Source of the DNA: Poseidonibacter parvus
GTDB lineage: Bacteria > Campylobacterota > Campylobacteria > Campylobacterales > Arcobacteraceae
Direction: 5' to 3'
Assembly (NCBI RefSeq): GCF_001956695.1
Contig: NZ_CP019070.1
Coordinates: forward strand, 1,550,001-1,614,000
Length of the DNA: 64,000 bases
The notes below the pieces were generated by a model that saw only the letters and a list, made by a program, of their open reading frames with translations, was not told the DNA's origin and did no database searches. Of this stretch, positions 1 to 8,051 are shown piece after piece. How positions within the stretch are numbered: position 1 is the first letter of the stretch; each line of letters begins with the position of its first letter. A program made the translations under genes and the position numbers.

Positions 1-1
1 A

Positions 2-568
2 AAATGCAGTAAATGTAAAAGAAAATTTAGCCTGAAAAAAATACAAAGAGAAGAAAGAGTTTTCGACCATTTTAAAAAAGGTGACACAGCAAGACAAACA
101 GCTATTAGTACTAAAATGCACTTTTTAACTATTCAAAATTACTTTGAAAAATTTAGAAAGAATATTGCAATTTATGCAGATGAAATATATCAAAAAAATT
201 CTCATAGAGTAACAAACTATGATGAATATCTTTATTTACCAAGAAGTCTTCAAATTGAAACAAATATAGATAAACTTCAACATTTTCTCACATTTTGTTA
301 TGATGATACGATTTATAATATAATGATGCCTAAGAAAAAACTATCATTGATTAAAGATGATGATGAAAAAGAGCATAAGCTTTTAATGAAATATCTTAAA
401 TTTAATACAATATCAAAGCTTTCAAAATCTCAAAATACTATTACAAGGTTTTGGGATTATTTTGAAGAGTTTATTTGCCGTTACAAAGGTGTGAGTGATG
501 AAAAGTTTATTTTTTATCTTAAAGAAGCTGAATGGAGATTTAACCTTCAAAGAAAAAATATAGAATAA
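2..568 (+). CDS. transposase-like zinc-ribbon protein, N-terminus off the window
   Basis: The open frame runs in from the left edge, so the start is not visible. The first visible residues form the second half of a zinc ribbon (KCSKCKRKFSLKK). A helix-turn-helix-like stretch follows (DTARQTAISTKMHFLTIQNYF). The middle has the short motif YDEYLYLP, where ISXO2/IS1595 transposases carry their first catalytic acid. The end (FWDYFEEF...KEAEWRFNLQ) resembles the FW...RFN tail of ISXO2-type transposases. The DDE core is much shorter than in active IS1595 enzymes, and I see no terminal inverted repeats beside it. It may be a domesticated or decayed transposase. The family link rests on motif resemblance only. 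Confidence 0.55.
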   Translation, partial: KCSKCKRKFSLKKIQREERVFDHFKKGDTARQTAISTKMHFLTIQNYFEKFRKNIAIYADEIYQKNSHRVTNYDEYLYLPRSLQIETNIDKLQHFLTFCYDDTIYNIMMPKKKLSLIKDDDEKEHKLLMKYLKFNTISKLSKSQNTITRFWDYFEEFICRYKGVSDEKFIFYLKEAEWRFNLQRKNIE

Positions 569-585
569 TTTAAAGGAATACATAT

Positions 586-834
586 ATGAAACACCCAGTG
601 AGAACTTACCTAAAAAAAGGTGAAACTTATCAATTCTGTACTTGTGGACAAAGTGAAGATGGCGTACTTTGTGATGGAAGTCATAAAGGTACTGATTTAA
701 CTCCAAAAGAGTTCATAGCTACGAGAAATGCCGAATTTTTATTATGTCTATGTAAAAACAGTACCTGTACACCTTTTTGTGATGGAGCACATGCAAAACG
801 TGAGAAATTGGACTTAGATTTTTTATTAGAATAA
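586..834 (+). CDS. tandem CDGSH iron-sulfur protein
   Basis: This 82-aa protein holds two CDGSH domains. The first uses C18, C20, C29 and H33 (CTC...CDGSH); the second uses C54, C56, C65 and H69 (CLC...CDGAH). The 3Cys-1His set binds a labile [2Fe-2S] cluster in this family, so two clusters per chain are expected. It is probably cytosolic, with no signal peptide or membrane segment, and the likely role is redox or iron-sulfur trafficking. The start has an AAAGGA ribosome site 18 bp after the preceding stop, so it may be cotranscribed with the transposase-like gene. The family call is firm; the exact role is not known. Confidence 0.9.
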   Translation: MKHPVRTYLKKGETYQFCTCGQSEDGVLCDGSHKGTDLTPKEFIATRNAEFLLCLCKNSTCTPFCDGAHAKREKLDLDFLLE

Positions 835-908
835 ACAAAAGTATTTAATATTTTAAAGGAATTTAGGTGAAACTTTAAATAACTGATTTGAAAAGTACTA
901 TTTAGTTA

Positions 909-1002
909 TTCCATAATTCTTTAAAACTTATGGAACTTTGTAGTTTTTAATTTTTGAACACTTTGTGGAACAGGAAAACTCACTTGAGTGTTTTCTGTTC
1001 CA
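909..1002. repeat. two hairpin-forming inverted repeats between convergent genes
   Basis: TTCCATAA (909-916) is repeated inverted as TTATGGAA (928-935). A second, longer imperfect hairpin follows at 966-1002, with outer arms TGGAACAG and CTGTTCCA around AAAAC/GTTTT segments. They sit between a plus-strand and a minus-strand gene, so a shared terminator role is plausible, but neither is followed by a clean T-run. Confidence 0.4.
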
Positions 1003-1044
1003 AACATAAGAGGTTTTGTAACTTTTTCTAAGTTTCAAACTAAA

Positions 1045-1272
1045 TTATTGTTTCTCTTGCATCTTTTCTATCATTTGTTCTTTTAGTTCTTGAAGTTTTT
1101 GTTCTTGTGTAACTGAACCTGCAATGATTCCTGCAGATAATAGTAAGATAAAAATAGCAGCTAGTAAACTAAAAATATGAGATAGTATTTTCCCTTTTTG
1201 TTTTTTATTAGCTAAATACTTATATAGAAGTACCCAAACTAAGATGAATAATATAAATGGAATAACTTTCAT
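1045..1272 (-). CDS. small membrane protein, unknown function
   Basis: A 75-aa protein with two predicted membrane helices (about residues 3-20 and 31-52) separated by a basic loop (NKKQKGK). The tail from about residue 56 is charged and Glu/Lys/Gln-rich and looks helical. The start is supported by AAAGGA seven bases upstream. I do not recognise the family. It stands alone, convergent with the CDGSH gene. Confidence 0.55.
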   Translation of the reverse strand: MKVIPFILFILVWVLLYKYLANKKQKGKILSHIFSLLAAIFILLLSAGIIAGSVTQEQKLQELKEQMIEKMQEKQ

Positions 1273-1762
1273 TTATTTCCTTTTTTTGTAAATTATAGCA
1301 AATACATTTACAATAAGAAATATAATACTATTGGTATAGCTATAACACTAAAAACGGTATTTTGAGAATGTTCAACAATTCAACTCTTTTTGGAACAAGC
1401 TTTTCATTAGTAAAAACTGCTTAAAATATAAGAGGTTGTTGAGAAAGATATTATGATGAATTTGATTACATAGATATTATAAAGCAAATAAAATATATTA
1501 AATTATGTGCTTGAAATAAATATAGAATATATATTGTTTATTGATATATGAAAACCCACACATATAGAAATTTATTTTCGTATTCCAATCCGATAATGTT
1601 TTCATACATACATATAATAGTACTTTCTTGATTATGCAAAGTTATCGATAGGCGACGGTGAACAGATGATTTAAAATTAGTCTTAAAAAAGTTATATATT
1701 CTATTTTATTTTTATTAGATTTAAAGAGAATTTAAACACTTCCTTGGAATGAAATCAATTTA
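1273..1762. other. 490-bp intergenic region, no convincing gene
   Basis: No frame here has a start with a ribosome site and a plausible protein. Near 1388-1440 a stretch (GGAACA...ATAAGAGGTT) loosely repeats words of the hairpin region at 966-1015. A short GC-richer word (GGCGACGGTGAAC, about 1652-1664) stands out in the AT-rich background; I could not match it to a known RNA motif. Confidence 0.5.
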
Positions 1763-2131
1763 TCATTCAAATAAAAAATGAGTATATAAAATTGTACCCC
1801 ATGTTACTACAAATATAAAAATACTTATAAACACCACAGTACTTCCAACATCTTTAGCTCTACCTGCCATTTCATGATGTTCAAGAGTAACAAGGTCAAC
1901 AACTCTTTCAATAGCACTATTTATAGCTTCTGCTAAAAGCATTCCTGTTAAACTAGTAAACATTAAAAGTTTACTAATTATTGTTACATCTATTATAAAA
2001 AGAGTAGGCATTAGAATTATTGCGATTATTAATTCTATTTTAAAAGATGTTTCATATTTTATTAAATCTTTTAAACCTTTTAATGCATAATTTGTATTTT
2101 TAAAAAAATTGTATTTTGGTTGATTTCTCAA
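1763..2131 (-). CDS. dgkA: diacylglycerol kinase
   Basis: A 122-aa integral membrane kinase that phosphorylates diacylglycerol to phosphatidic acid. The family core is clear: EAINSAIERVVDLVTLEHHE followed by GRAKDVGSTVV, matching the E(L/A)xNSAIExxVD and AKDxGSAAV signature, with three membrane helices and typical length. The start is TTG: AAAGGAAG lies about six bases before it and no ATG fits. It follows a PAP2 phosphatase and eptA on the same strand. EptA releases diacylglycerol when it uses phosphatidylethanolamine, so DgkA would recycle that product. Confidence 0.93.
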   Translation of the reverse strand: MRNQPKYNFFKNTNYALKGLKDLIKYETSFKIELIIAIILMPTLFIIDVTIISKLLMFTSLTGMLLAEAINSAIERVVDLVTLEHHEMAGRAKDVGSTVVFISIFIFVVTWGTILYTHFLFE

Positions 2132-2151
2132 TATTCTTCCTTTTATTATTA

Positions 2152-2856
2152 TTATTGTTGTTGTACATATTTTCTTTTTCCCATATAACTAATTATTTTA
2201 TAAATAATTAGAACGAGTAGCCAAGCAATAAGCATTGTAATAATTGTATGACTTAAAAAATGGTCACCAATTAGCATCTTATACGTACCCATACTCCATC
2301 CAACAGTCAAAGCAAAGCTAAGTGCATATATTTGATTCCTTCGTTTTTTAAATAAAAAGAATAAAGAAAGAAGTGCAAAGCCACCACTCGCATGTCCTGC
2401 TGGCCAACATTTTATTTTTTTGTTTTGCATAAACTCTATTGGATAGGAATCAAGCAGTTTTACATCTGGATAATTTCCACCAAAAAATTCTATATTTTTA
2501 GGACAAGGCATATTTGTTGTAGCTTTTAATGCACCAACTGTTACAGGAATAATTATGGCGGATAATAAAACTATAATTAATCCCTTCTTATAATTAATTA
2601 TAATCTTTTTTTTTCTAAAAAATATTAAACTACAAAGAATAAGAAAAGCAAAAAATATTAAAAGTTTTTTTATTCCATCATAAAGTAAAAACTTTAAAAT
2701 AGGTTCACTACTATCTAAAGCCCAAGAACTTGTATCAAGATTATAAAAATAACCTTGTACGATAATATCTATAGCTGTGAATTCAAATAATGCAATTGTA
2801 AAAATCAAACATATAATAGTAATTAGAATATATTTAGTGAGATTTTTTTGCATCAT
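2152..2856 (-). CDS. PAP2-family membrane phosphatase
   Basis: A 234-aa protein with about six membrane helices and the three PAP2 phosphatase motifs in changed form: K111...P119 (KATTNMPCP), WPAGHASGG with H155 in place of PSGH, and a last motif GTYKMLIGDHFLSH with H199 and H203. The usual RP and SR arginines are not obvious. It overlaps the end of eptA by about 23 bases and lies upstream of dgkA, so it is probably translated with them. Members of this branch dephosphorylate lipid A or other lipid phosphates; an LpxE/LpxF-like role that prepares the site for EptA is an inference. Confidence 0.8.
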   Translation of the reverse strand: MMQKNLTKYILITIICLIFTIALFEFTAIDIIVQGYFYNLDTSSWALDSSEPILKFLLYDGIKKLLIFFAFLILCSLIFFRKKKIIINYKKGLIIVLLSAIIIPVTVGALKATTNMPCPKNIEFFGGNYPDVKLLDSYPIEFMQNKKIKCWPAGHASGGFALLSLFFLFKKRRNQIYALSFALTVGWSMGTYKMLIGDHFLSHTIITMLIAWLLVLIIYKIISYMGKRKYVQQQ

Positions 2857-4447
2857 TTAATATGTCCATCTCTTTTTCATAAACATCTGTTTCAACTTCA
2901 AAAAATGATAATAAGGTATGAAATAGATTATCCTGTGAAAACTTTTTATCGGAATATGATTTAAGTTTATCAACATCAATATCTTCTTTAATATCACCTT
3001 CACCAAACCACATAAATGATGCTACATGTTTTTGTTCATCAGGAGCCATAAAATAAGGCATTCCATGTAAGTAAAGTCCATTCTCTCCTAAGCTCTCTCC
3101 ATGGTCGCTCATATAAACCATTGCTGTTTCATAATCTTTTGAATATGGTTTTAAGAAGTTTATAGTTTTAGATAAGAAGTAATCAGAATATAAAACTGCA
3201 TTATCATAAGCATTACTAACTTCTTCTTGTGTACATTGCTCTAATTGATTAGTTTCACAAACTGGCGTGAATTTTTCGTAATCTTTTGGGTACCTCTTAT
3301 AATATGCAGGGCCATGATTCCCCATTTGATGTAATACAATTAAAATATCTTTATCTTTATTTTTTTTAATATAATTGTCTAACCCAATAAGCATACCCTC
3401 ATCTCTACATTCATCATCGCAAATTGTATTGTTTTTATTTGTTCGATAATCTTCATAATCAACTCTGTCTGCAACACCTTTTGAACTTGAGTTGTTATCT
3501 CTCCATAGAACTTTTACATCTTTTGTATTGATTAATACATCTAATACATTTTGAGTAGTAATCCCTTTTTTATAATCATAAGTATCACGATCATAAATAG
3601 AAAACATACACGGTACTGATTGTGCAGTTGAAGTACCACATGAATAGAAGTTTGAGAAATTAACTACATCTTCTTTTTTAAGTAAGGGGTTTGTCTCTTT
3701 TTCATAACCATTTAATGAAAATCTATCAGCTCTTGTAGCTTCTCCTACAACCATTATTATTAATTCTTTTTTATCAATTTCATCTTCAGTTTTTTGGATT
3801 TTTGCATCAAGTCCTATAGGTTTTACAACCATAGGACCACTGTTCATTGTTTTGCTAATATAATTTCCTGTACTATAAATCCAATAAATCGGGTTTACAT
3901 GGTATCTAAGAGGTTTATGTTCTCTAAAAAAAGAAGTATAGAATTTACTAAAAGAGAAGATTGGAAGTATAACAAAAATTAAAGCTACAATAATAGTTCC
4001 TACCTTTAATAATAATTCTTTTTTTAAAGGTCTGTATTCTAGTTTTATTTTATAAACAAAATAAGAGGGCAATATTCCTAATAATAAGACATAAAAAACT
4101 AGTTGAAAACTAAATAAGTCACTAGATTCTGCTAAGTTTGTTTGTAAAGAGTTTCGTATCATTTCATCATCAATAACTACACGATATGTATCCATAAAAT
4201 ATGCAGTAAATGAAGAAACCATTAATGTAATTATTAAAAGAGGTTTAGTTGTATATTTTGAAGAGAGTAGTGTAAATAAAAATACAGTAAATGCTACTAA
4301 AACAATAGCAAGAGAACAAATATATAAAATATTTTTACCTACGGGTTCATAAATTGATATGACATTTGTAAAAAAAGATAAATTATAAAAAGTTGCAAAA
4401 AATATGGCAACTAATAGTATAAGTTTATATTGTGAAATAAATTTCAT
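2834..4447 (-). CDS. eptA: lipid A phosphoethanolamine transferase
   Basis: A 537-aa inner-membrane enzyme of the EptA/MCR/YhjW sulfatase-fold family. Five N-terminal membrane helices (to about residue 170) are followed by a periplasmic catalytic domain. The metal-site residue E236 lies in VVGEATRAD; the likely nucleophile is T272 in SCGTSTAQSVPCMFS; HQMGNHGPAYYKRYP and MSDHGESLGENG supply the other metal and phosphate ligands; cysteines for the usual disulfides are present. It moves phosphoethanolamine from phosphatidylethanolamine to lipid A, which lowers surface charge and gives polymyxin resistance in relatives. The start has AAAGGA. An 11-bp direct repeat 39 bp upstream suggests control by the neighbouring response regulator. 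Confidence 0.93.
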   Translation of the reverse strand: MKFISQYKLILLVAIFFATFYNLSFFTNVISIYEPVGKNILYICSLAIVLVAFTVFLFTLLSSKYTTKPLLIITLMVSSFTAYFMDTYRVVIDDEMIRNSLQTNLAESSDLFSFQLVFYVLLLGILPSYFVYKIKLEYRPLKKELLLKVGTIIVALIFVILPIFSFSKFYTSFFREHKPLRYHVNPIYWIYSTGNYISKTMNSGPMVVKPIGLDAKIQKTEDEIDKKELIIMVVGEATRADRFSLNGYEKETNPLLKKEDVVNFSNFYSCGTSTAQSVPCMFSIYDRDTYDYKKGITTQNVLDVLINTKDVKVLWRDNNSSSKGVADRVDYEDYRTNKNNTICDDECRDEGMLIGLDNYIKKNKDKDILIVLHQMGNHGPAYYKRYPKDYEKFTPVCETNQLEQCTQEEVSNAYDNAVLYSDYFLSKTINFLKPYSKDYETAMVYMSDHGESLGENGLYLHGMPYFMAPDEQKHVASFMWFGEGDIKEDIDVDKLKSYSDKKFSQDNLFHTLLSFFEVETDVYEKEMDILNDAKKSH

Positions 4448-4485
4448 TATTTTCCTTTAGTTTCTGATATTAATAAATTAACAAT

Positions 4486-4508
4486 TGAAAATGAAATGAA
4501 AATGAAAG
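4486..4508 (-). promoter_or_regulatory. 11-bp direct repeat box upstream of eptA
   Basis: Plus-strand TGAAAATGAAA occurs twice back to back (4486-4496 and 4497-4507), so the eptA strand reads TTTCATTTTCA repeated. An 11-bp centre spacing is typical of OmpR/PmrA-type response regulators. Related boxes in the same orientation relative to their genes lie before the 48-aa ORF, the bcrC-like gene and the PepSY-regulator operon. Confidence 0.7.
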
Positions 4509-4621
4509 AGAAATTTATTAGATTTAAAATTTTCCTCGTAAAGAATGATTAACTCCACCTATATGCTTACTAAATCTAAGAATCTACCCATAGTTACCTT
4601 TTTTTGTAAAATCAACATTTA

Positions 4622-4768
4622 CTAAGTAAGAGGACTATTTTTCTCTTTACTTATTGATAAAGTAGACAAATAACCTTTTAGACCGCATGATGATATTTTA
4701 TTTAAATTGTCTTGAACAAATAAACTTCCAACAAATAATCCTAAACTCAATATTGTAATTTTTAACAT
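4622..4768 (-). CDS. 48-aa putative secreted peptide
   Basis: A short frame starts at ATG 4768 with an excellent AAGGAG ribosome site. The peptide begins MLKITILSLGLFVGSLFVQD, which looks like a signal peptide, and continues with a mature part of about 28 residues holding a single cysteine. Its promoter region has a box at 4809-4830 like that of eptA. No family is recognised. A well-placed ribosome site, signal-like start and promoter box make it likely to be real. Confidence 0.6.
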   Translation of the reverse strand: MLKITILSLGLFVGSLFVQDNLNKISSCGLKGYLSTLSISKEKNSPLT

Positions 4769-4808
4769 TTTTATCTCCTTATTAAATATATTTCCTAATG
4801 ATATATAG

Positions 4809-4830
4809 TAAAAATGAAATGAAAATGAAT
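4809..4830 (-). promoter_or_regulatory. 11-bp direct repeat box for the 48-aa ORF
   Basis: TAAAAATGAAA (4809-4819) is followed directly by TGAAAATGAAT (4820-4830), the same 11-bp phasing and orientation relative to its gene as at eptA. A TATATC-like -10 follows on the minus strand. Confidence 0.6.
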
Positions 4831-4844
4831 GATTTATAACTAAG

Positions 4845-4877
4845 TTTTCATTTTCATTTCATATGGGTAAATATAAT
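4845..4877 (+). promoter_or_regulatory. regulator box and -10 element of the bcrC-like gene
   Basis: TTTTCATTTTCATTTCAT at 4845-4862 holds three copies of the half-site TTTCAT/TTCAT in the same sense as the other boxes. A perfect TATAAT at 4872-4877 follows about ten bases on, so the box lies where a -35 element would be, as expected for an activator-dependent promoter. Confidence 0.65.
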
Positions 4878-4899
4878 TAAAGAAAAAGAAGGAAATATT

Positions 4900-5463
4900 T
4901 TGGAACATTTAAATATGAATTTATTTTTATTTATAAATTCATTCGCAAAAATAAGTGAATTTCTAGATAATATAATGATAACATTTGCTGAATATTTGCC
5001 ATACTTATTTCTTATAATAATGGTTTATACATGGTTTACAAATAAAAAGAATGAAACATTATATGCAGGATATACTGTAATTCTTGGTTTATTAATAAAT
5101 CAAGTTATTGGTTGGTTTATTTATCATAATAGGCCATTTGTAGATGGGTTTGGAGTAACATTAGTTATACATAAAGTTGAAAATTCTTTTCCATCTGACC
5201 ATACTACTTTTTTAATATCAATTGCACTAGCATTTTTAATATTTAAATCTTCTAGGAAAATTGGATATCTATTATTTATATTAGCCATAATAGGAGGTAT
5301 ATCAAGAGTTTATTGTGGAGTTCATTATCCATTTGATATAATTGGTTCACTTGTAGTTTCTATAATGGCTATTAGTTTAATTTATACGACAAAAGATGAC
5401 TTTAACAATATAAATTTATTTTTAATAAATACCTTTAGAAGAATAGAATTTTGGAAAAATTGA
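4900..5463 (+). CDS. bcrC: undecaprenyl-diphosphate phosphatase, BcrC/PAP2 type
   Basis: A 187-aa, six-helix PAP2 enzyme. All three motifs are intact: HNRPF (76-80), SFPSDHTTF with H101, and SRVYCGVHYPFD with R136, H142 and D146. The combination and length fit the BcrC/YbjG branch, which dephosphorylates undecaprenyl diphosphate on the periplasmic side. The start is TTG: AAGGAA lies seven bases before it, whereas the first ATG (4915) has no ribosome site. It diverges from the eptA side and shares its promoter motif, so lipid carrier recycling seems coupled to lipid A modification. A lipid A 1-phosphatase role is the alternative. Confidence 0.8.
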   Translation: MEHLNMNLFLFINSFAKISEFLDNIMITFAEYLPYLFLIIMVYTWFTNKKNETLYAGYTVILGLLINQVIGWFIYHNRPFVDGFGVTLVIHKVENSFPSDHTTFLISIALAFLIFKSSRKIGYLLFILAIIGGISRVYCGVHYPFDIIGSLVVSIMAISLIYTTKDDFNNINLFLINTFRRIEFWKN

Positions 5464-5487
5464 AAAAATTGAAAAGGAAATCTTATA

Positions 5488-5606
5488 ATGGATACATCAA
5501 CATTAAGTAATCAAGTGAATCATTATGTATGAAGTAGCTGGATTTATTGTACATTTTTTTTCAAAAGAAAAAATAGAATTATTATCAACACTACAAGTTT
5601 TTAGAT
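5488..5606 (+). pseudogene. possible start of a broken gene
   Basis: A start at 5488 with an AGGAAA site opens only 14 codons (MDTSTLSNQVNHYV) before TGA at 5530. A second frame overlapping there (YEVAGFIVHFFSKEKIELL...) reads on as if one base had been gained or lost, then runs into the end of the convergent kinase gene. It could be a truncated gene remnant after bcrC. The evidence is thin. Confidence 0.3.
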
Positions 5607-6920
5607 TTAAAGAATTATTTCTATTTTTGTTCCTTTATTTAGAACAGATTCAATTTTTAATTGACCATTATGAAGTTCAACACTATTTTTAACGATAGAT
5701 AATCCTAATCCAAAACCTTCTATAGTTTTATTTCTTGACTTATCAGCCCTATAAAATCTATCTGTAATCAAAGGCAACTTTTCTTTTGAAATACCAATAC
5801 CCTCATCTTCAATGCAAAAATGCATCTTTTCATTTTGATAAAGTTTAATTATTATATTTTTATTATCTAAAGAGTACTTAATAGCATTATCTATAAGATT
5901 TGAGAAAATTGTTTTAAGAAGTAAAGGATTTAATTTTTTAGTAATAGTTTCCATTTTATCGATAGTAAGAGTAATATTTTTATTTTTTATTTGAGTATCA
6001 TATTTATAAATAGTATCAAGCAATAATGAATCAACACTTGTTTCTTCAAAAGTCTTTTTTATATTCTCTTTTGAATATTTTGTTAATAAGAGTAAGTTTT
6101 CAATGATATCTTCAATTTGTTTTATTTCATAATAAACTGTATTCATAGAATCAATATAATATGAGCTTTCTCTCTCCCTTCGTAATGAAACTTCAATTTC
6201 CCCTCGAATAACAGTTAAAGGTGTTCTTAACTCATGTGAAACATCGCTATTAAATCTATCTAAATTCTTAACACCATCTTGAAGTCTTTCAATCATAGTA
6301 TTAAAGGATTCTATTAATTCAGAAATTTCATCATTATGTTTATGAGGAGGAATAGTTTTTGAAAAATTATTTATAGTAATATTCTTTGCACTTCTTGTTA
6401 TATGGTTTATTGGTATTAATATTTTATCAATAAGTCTACTTCCTAAAAAAAGTAAAGTGAAAAAAAGTAAGGGTTCAATAACCAACATAACTTCTATTAT
6501 GTCTTCAATCTTATCATCTATATTATCTTCATATAAGATGATTTTTAACTTATTATTTACCTTTAAAGTATAAATAGCATGCATACTTTCATCATTATGT
6601 ATTAATAAAAAAGATTTTTCATTATCTAAATAAGAACTTATCTCTTCAAATTTAAAATCATCTGTTTTTTTTATTATTTGCTCATTCTCAAATAATGCAG
6701 CTTTAGAAGAAAGGAATTCTCTTTTATTAAAATTTTCTTTATTATCATTTAAAAGATTTTCTTTTATAAAAATTGCTTCTTTATATAATTTTGATTCAAA
6801 ATTAAAATAAGTATTTTTTTCAAAGAGGAAATAGAAAGAAAAACTAAATATTAATAAAACTAAAAAAGTACTACTTCCAAACCAAAATAGTATGCGTGTT
6901 TTTAAACCTTTAAACTTCAA
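5607..6920 (-). CDS. sensor histidine kinase, OmpR-class partner
   Basis: A 437-aa kinase with two membrane helices (about 10-33 and 143-165) bracketing a roughly 110-residue periplasmic sensor. HAMP follows, then the H-box FNSDVSHELRTP with H229, N-box NLIDNAIKYS, G1 DEGIGI, F-box FYRADKSR and G2 GFGLGLSIV. All catalytic boxes are intact. The start is TTG inside the end of the regulator gene, with TAGGAT upstream, so translation is coupled to it. By neighbourhood it controls the envelope lipid genes (eptA and bcrC-like), much like PmrB. The signal is not known. Confidence 0.9.
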   Translation of the reverse strand: MKFKGLKTRILFWFGSSTFLVLLIFSFSFYFLFEKNTYFNFESKLYKEAIFIKENLLNDNKENFNKREFLSSKAALFENEQIIKKTDDFKFEEISSYLDNEKSFLLIHNDESMHAIYTLKVNNKLKIILYEDNIDDKIEDIIEVMLVIEPLLFFTLLFLGSRLIDKILIPINHITRSAKNITINNFSKTIPPHKHNDEISELIESFNTMIERLQDGVKNLDRFNSDVSHELRTPLTVIRGEIEVSLRRERESSYYIDSMNTVYYEIKQIEDIIENLLLLTKYSKENIKKTFEETSVDSLLLDTIYKYDTQIKNKNITLTIDKMETITKKLNPLLLKTIFSNLIDNAIKYSLDNKNIIIKLYQNEKMHFCIEDEGIGISKEKLPLITDRFYRADKSRNKTIEGFGLGLSIVKNSVELHNGQLKIESVLNKGTKIEIIL

Positions 6921-7566
6921 TTTTATATCCTAAGCCTCTAAAACTTTTTATTAGATTTTTACCTATTTTTTTTCTAAGATGATAAATGGTTACTGGGATC
7001 ACATTACTATTTATAAATTCTTCATTATTCCATAATTGTTGCTCAATCATACCATTTGAAACCATTGAGTTTTTATTCTTAATTAGAAAAAGTAGCAGTT
7101 CATATTCTTTTGCAGTTAATGATATTTCGATGTTCTCTTTTTTTACAATTTTCTTACTCATATCAATATTTATGTCATTTATTAAAACTTCATTTTTGCC
7201 ATCAGACAAGATTCTTCGATATATTGCTTCAATTCTTGCTATTAATTCTTTATAGGAAAAAGGTTTAGATAAATAATCATCTGCTCCATGATTTAGTCCT
7301 AATACTTTATCATCAATCTCACTTTTTGCAGTTAACATTAATACCGGAATAGTAATATTCTTTTTTCTCAAAGATTTTAATATCTCTATCCCTTCTTTGT
7401 TAGGTAGCATCCAGTCAAGTATGATTAAATCATAATTATTCATACTTGCTAAATATTCACCTTCTTCTCCATCTTCTGAAGTTTCAATAAAATGACCATC
7501 TTCAACTAATCCTCTTTTTAAAAGAGATACGATGTTAGGGTCATCTTCAATTAATAAGATTTTCAT
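6910..7566 (-). CDS. OmpR/PmrA-type response regulator
   Basis: A 218-aa regulator with an N-terminal receiver (phosphoacceptor D51 in LIILDWMLP, K101 in DYLSKPF) and a C-terminal winged-helix domain ending SFRGLGYKIEV. It lies between the PepSY gene upstream and the kinase downstream, with overlap to the kinase. Its likely targets are the TTTCATTTTCA repeats upstream of eptA, the 48-aa ORF, the bcrC-like gene and its own operon (8063-8084); this is inferred from the shared motif and the 11-bp spacing such regulators use. Confidence 0.92.
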   Translation of the reverse strand: MKILLIEDDPNIVSLLKRGLVEDGHFIETSEDGEEGEYLASMNNYDLIILDWMLPNKEGIEILKSLRKKNITIPVLMLTAKSEIDDKVLGLNHGADDYLSKPFSYKELIARIEAIYRRILSDGKNEVLINDINIDMSKKIVKKENIEISLTAKEYELLLFLIKNKNSMVSNGMIEQQLWNNEEFINSNVIPVTIYHLRKKIGKNLIKSFRGLGYKIEV

Positions 7567-7581
7567 AGACTACCTAATTCA

Positions 7582-8004
7582 TTAATCTTTCTTTTCTTTT
7601 TCGTTCTCATCATTATCTTCATGCTCATCTTCTTTATCAGATTTATCTTTTTTATCAACTTCTTTATGTAATATTTTACCATTTCCGGCATCAACTATAA
7701 AATCTATACTTTGATTATCTTTGATAACTTCAGCTTTATAAACTAAATTACCATCTTCATTTTCTAATTCTACGTTTATGATTTTACCAGATTCTTCTTT
7801 TCTTAAAATATTAATTACTTCATTAACATCAATTTTAGCATAAGATTTTTCTTCATTTTCTGATATATCATCATTTACTTGAATTGAACTTTTTATTTCT
7901 AAATCTTTTTTCTCATCATCTAACTCTATATCATTAGCTAATGCTACACTTCCTATTAAACTTAATCCAATAAGACTTTTTACAAAATATGAACTTTTTT
8001 TCAT
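7582..8004 (-). CDS. secreted PepSY-domain protein
   Basis: A 140-aa protein with an N-terminal signal peptide cleaved near ALA-ND (about residue 24). A PepSY-like domain spans about residues 57-115 (VINILRKEE...VDAGNGKILHKE), and a strongly acidic and basic tail of Asp, Glu and Lys follows. The ribosome site GAGGAT is well placed. It is the first gene of the two-component operon, 16 bases before the regulator, so it may be a periplasmic signal modulator for the kinase. PepSY domains in other systems restrain partner activity; that role here is inferred. Confidence 0.8.
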   Translation of the reverse strand: MKKSSYFVKSLIGLSLIGSVALANDIELDDEKKDLEIKSSIQVNDDISENEEKSYAKIDVNEVINILRKEESGKIINVELENEDGNLVYKAEVIKDNQSIDFIVDAGNGKILHKEVDKKDKSDKEDEHEDNDENEKEKKD

Positions 8005-8051
8005 TTTAAATCCTCGTATAATTTATTCAATAATTATTCTATTGATAAGGA

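Noticed and set aside
1640-1700. Riboswitch or tRNA fragment around GGCGACGGTGAAC
   Set aside because: No paired arms or conserved core of a known class could be found around it.
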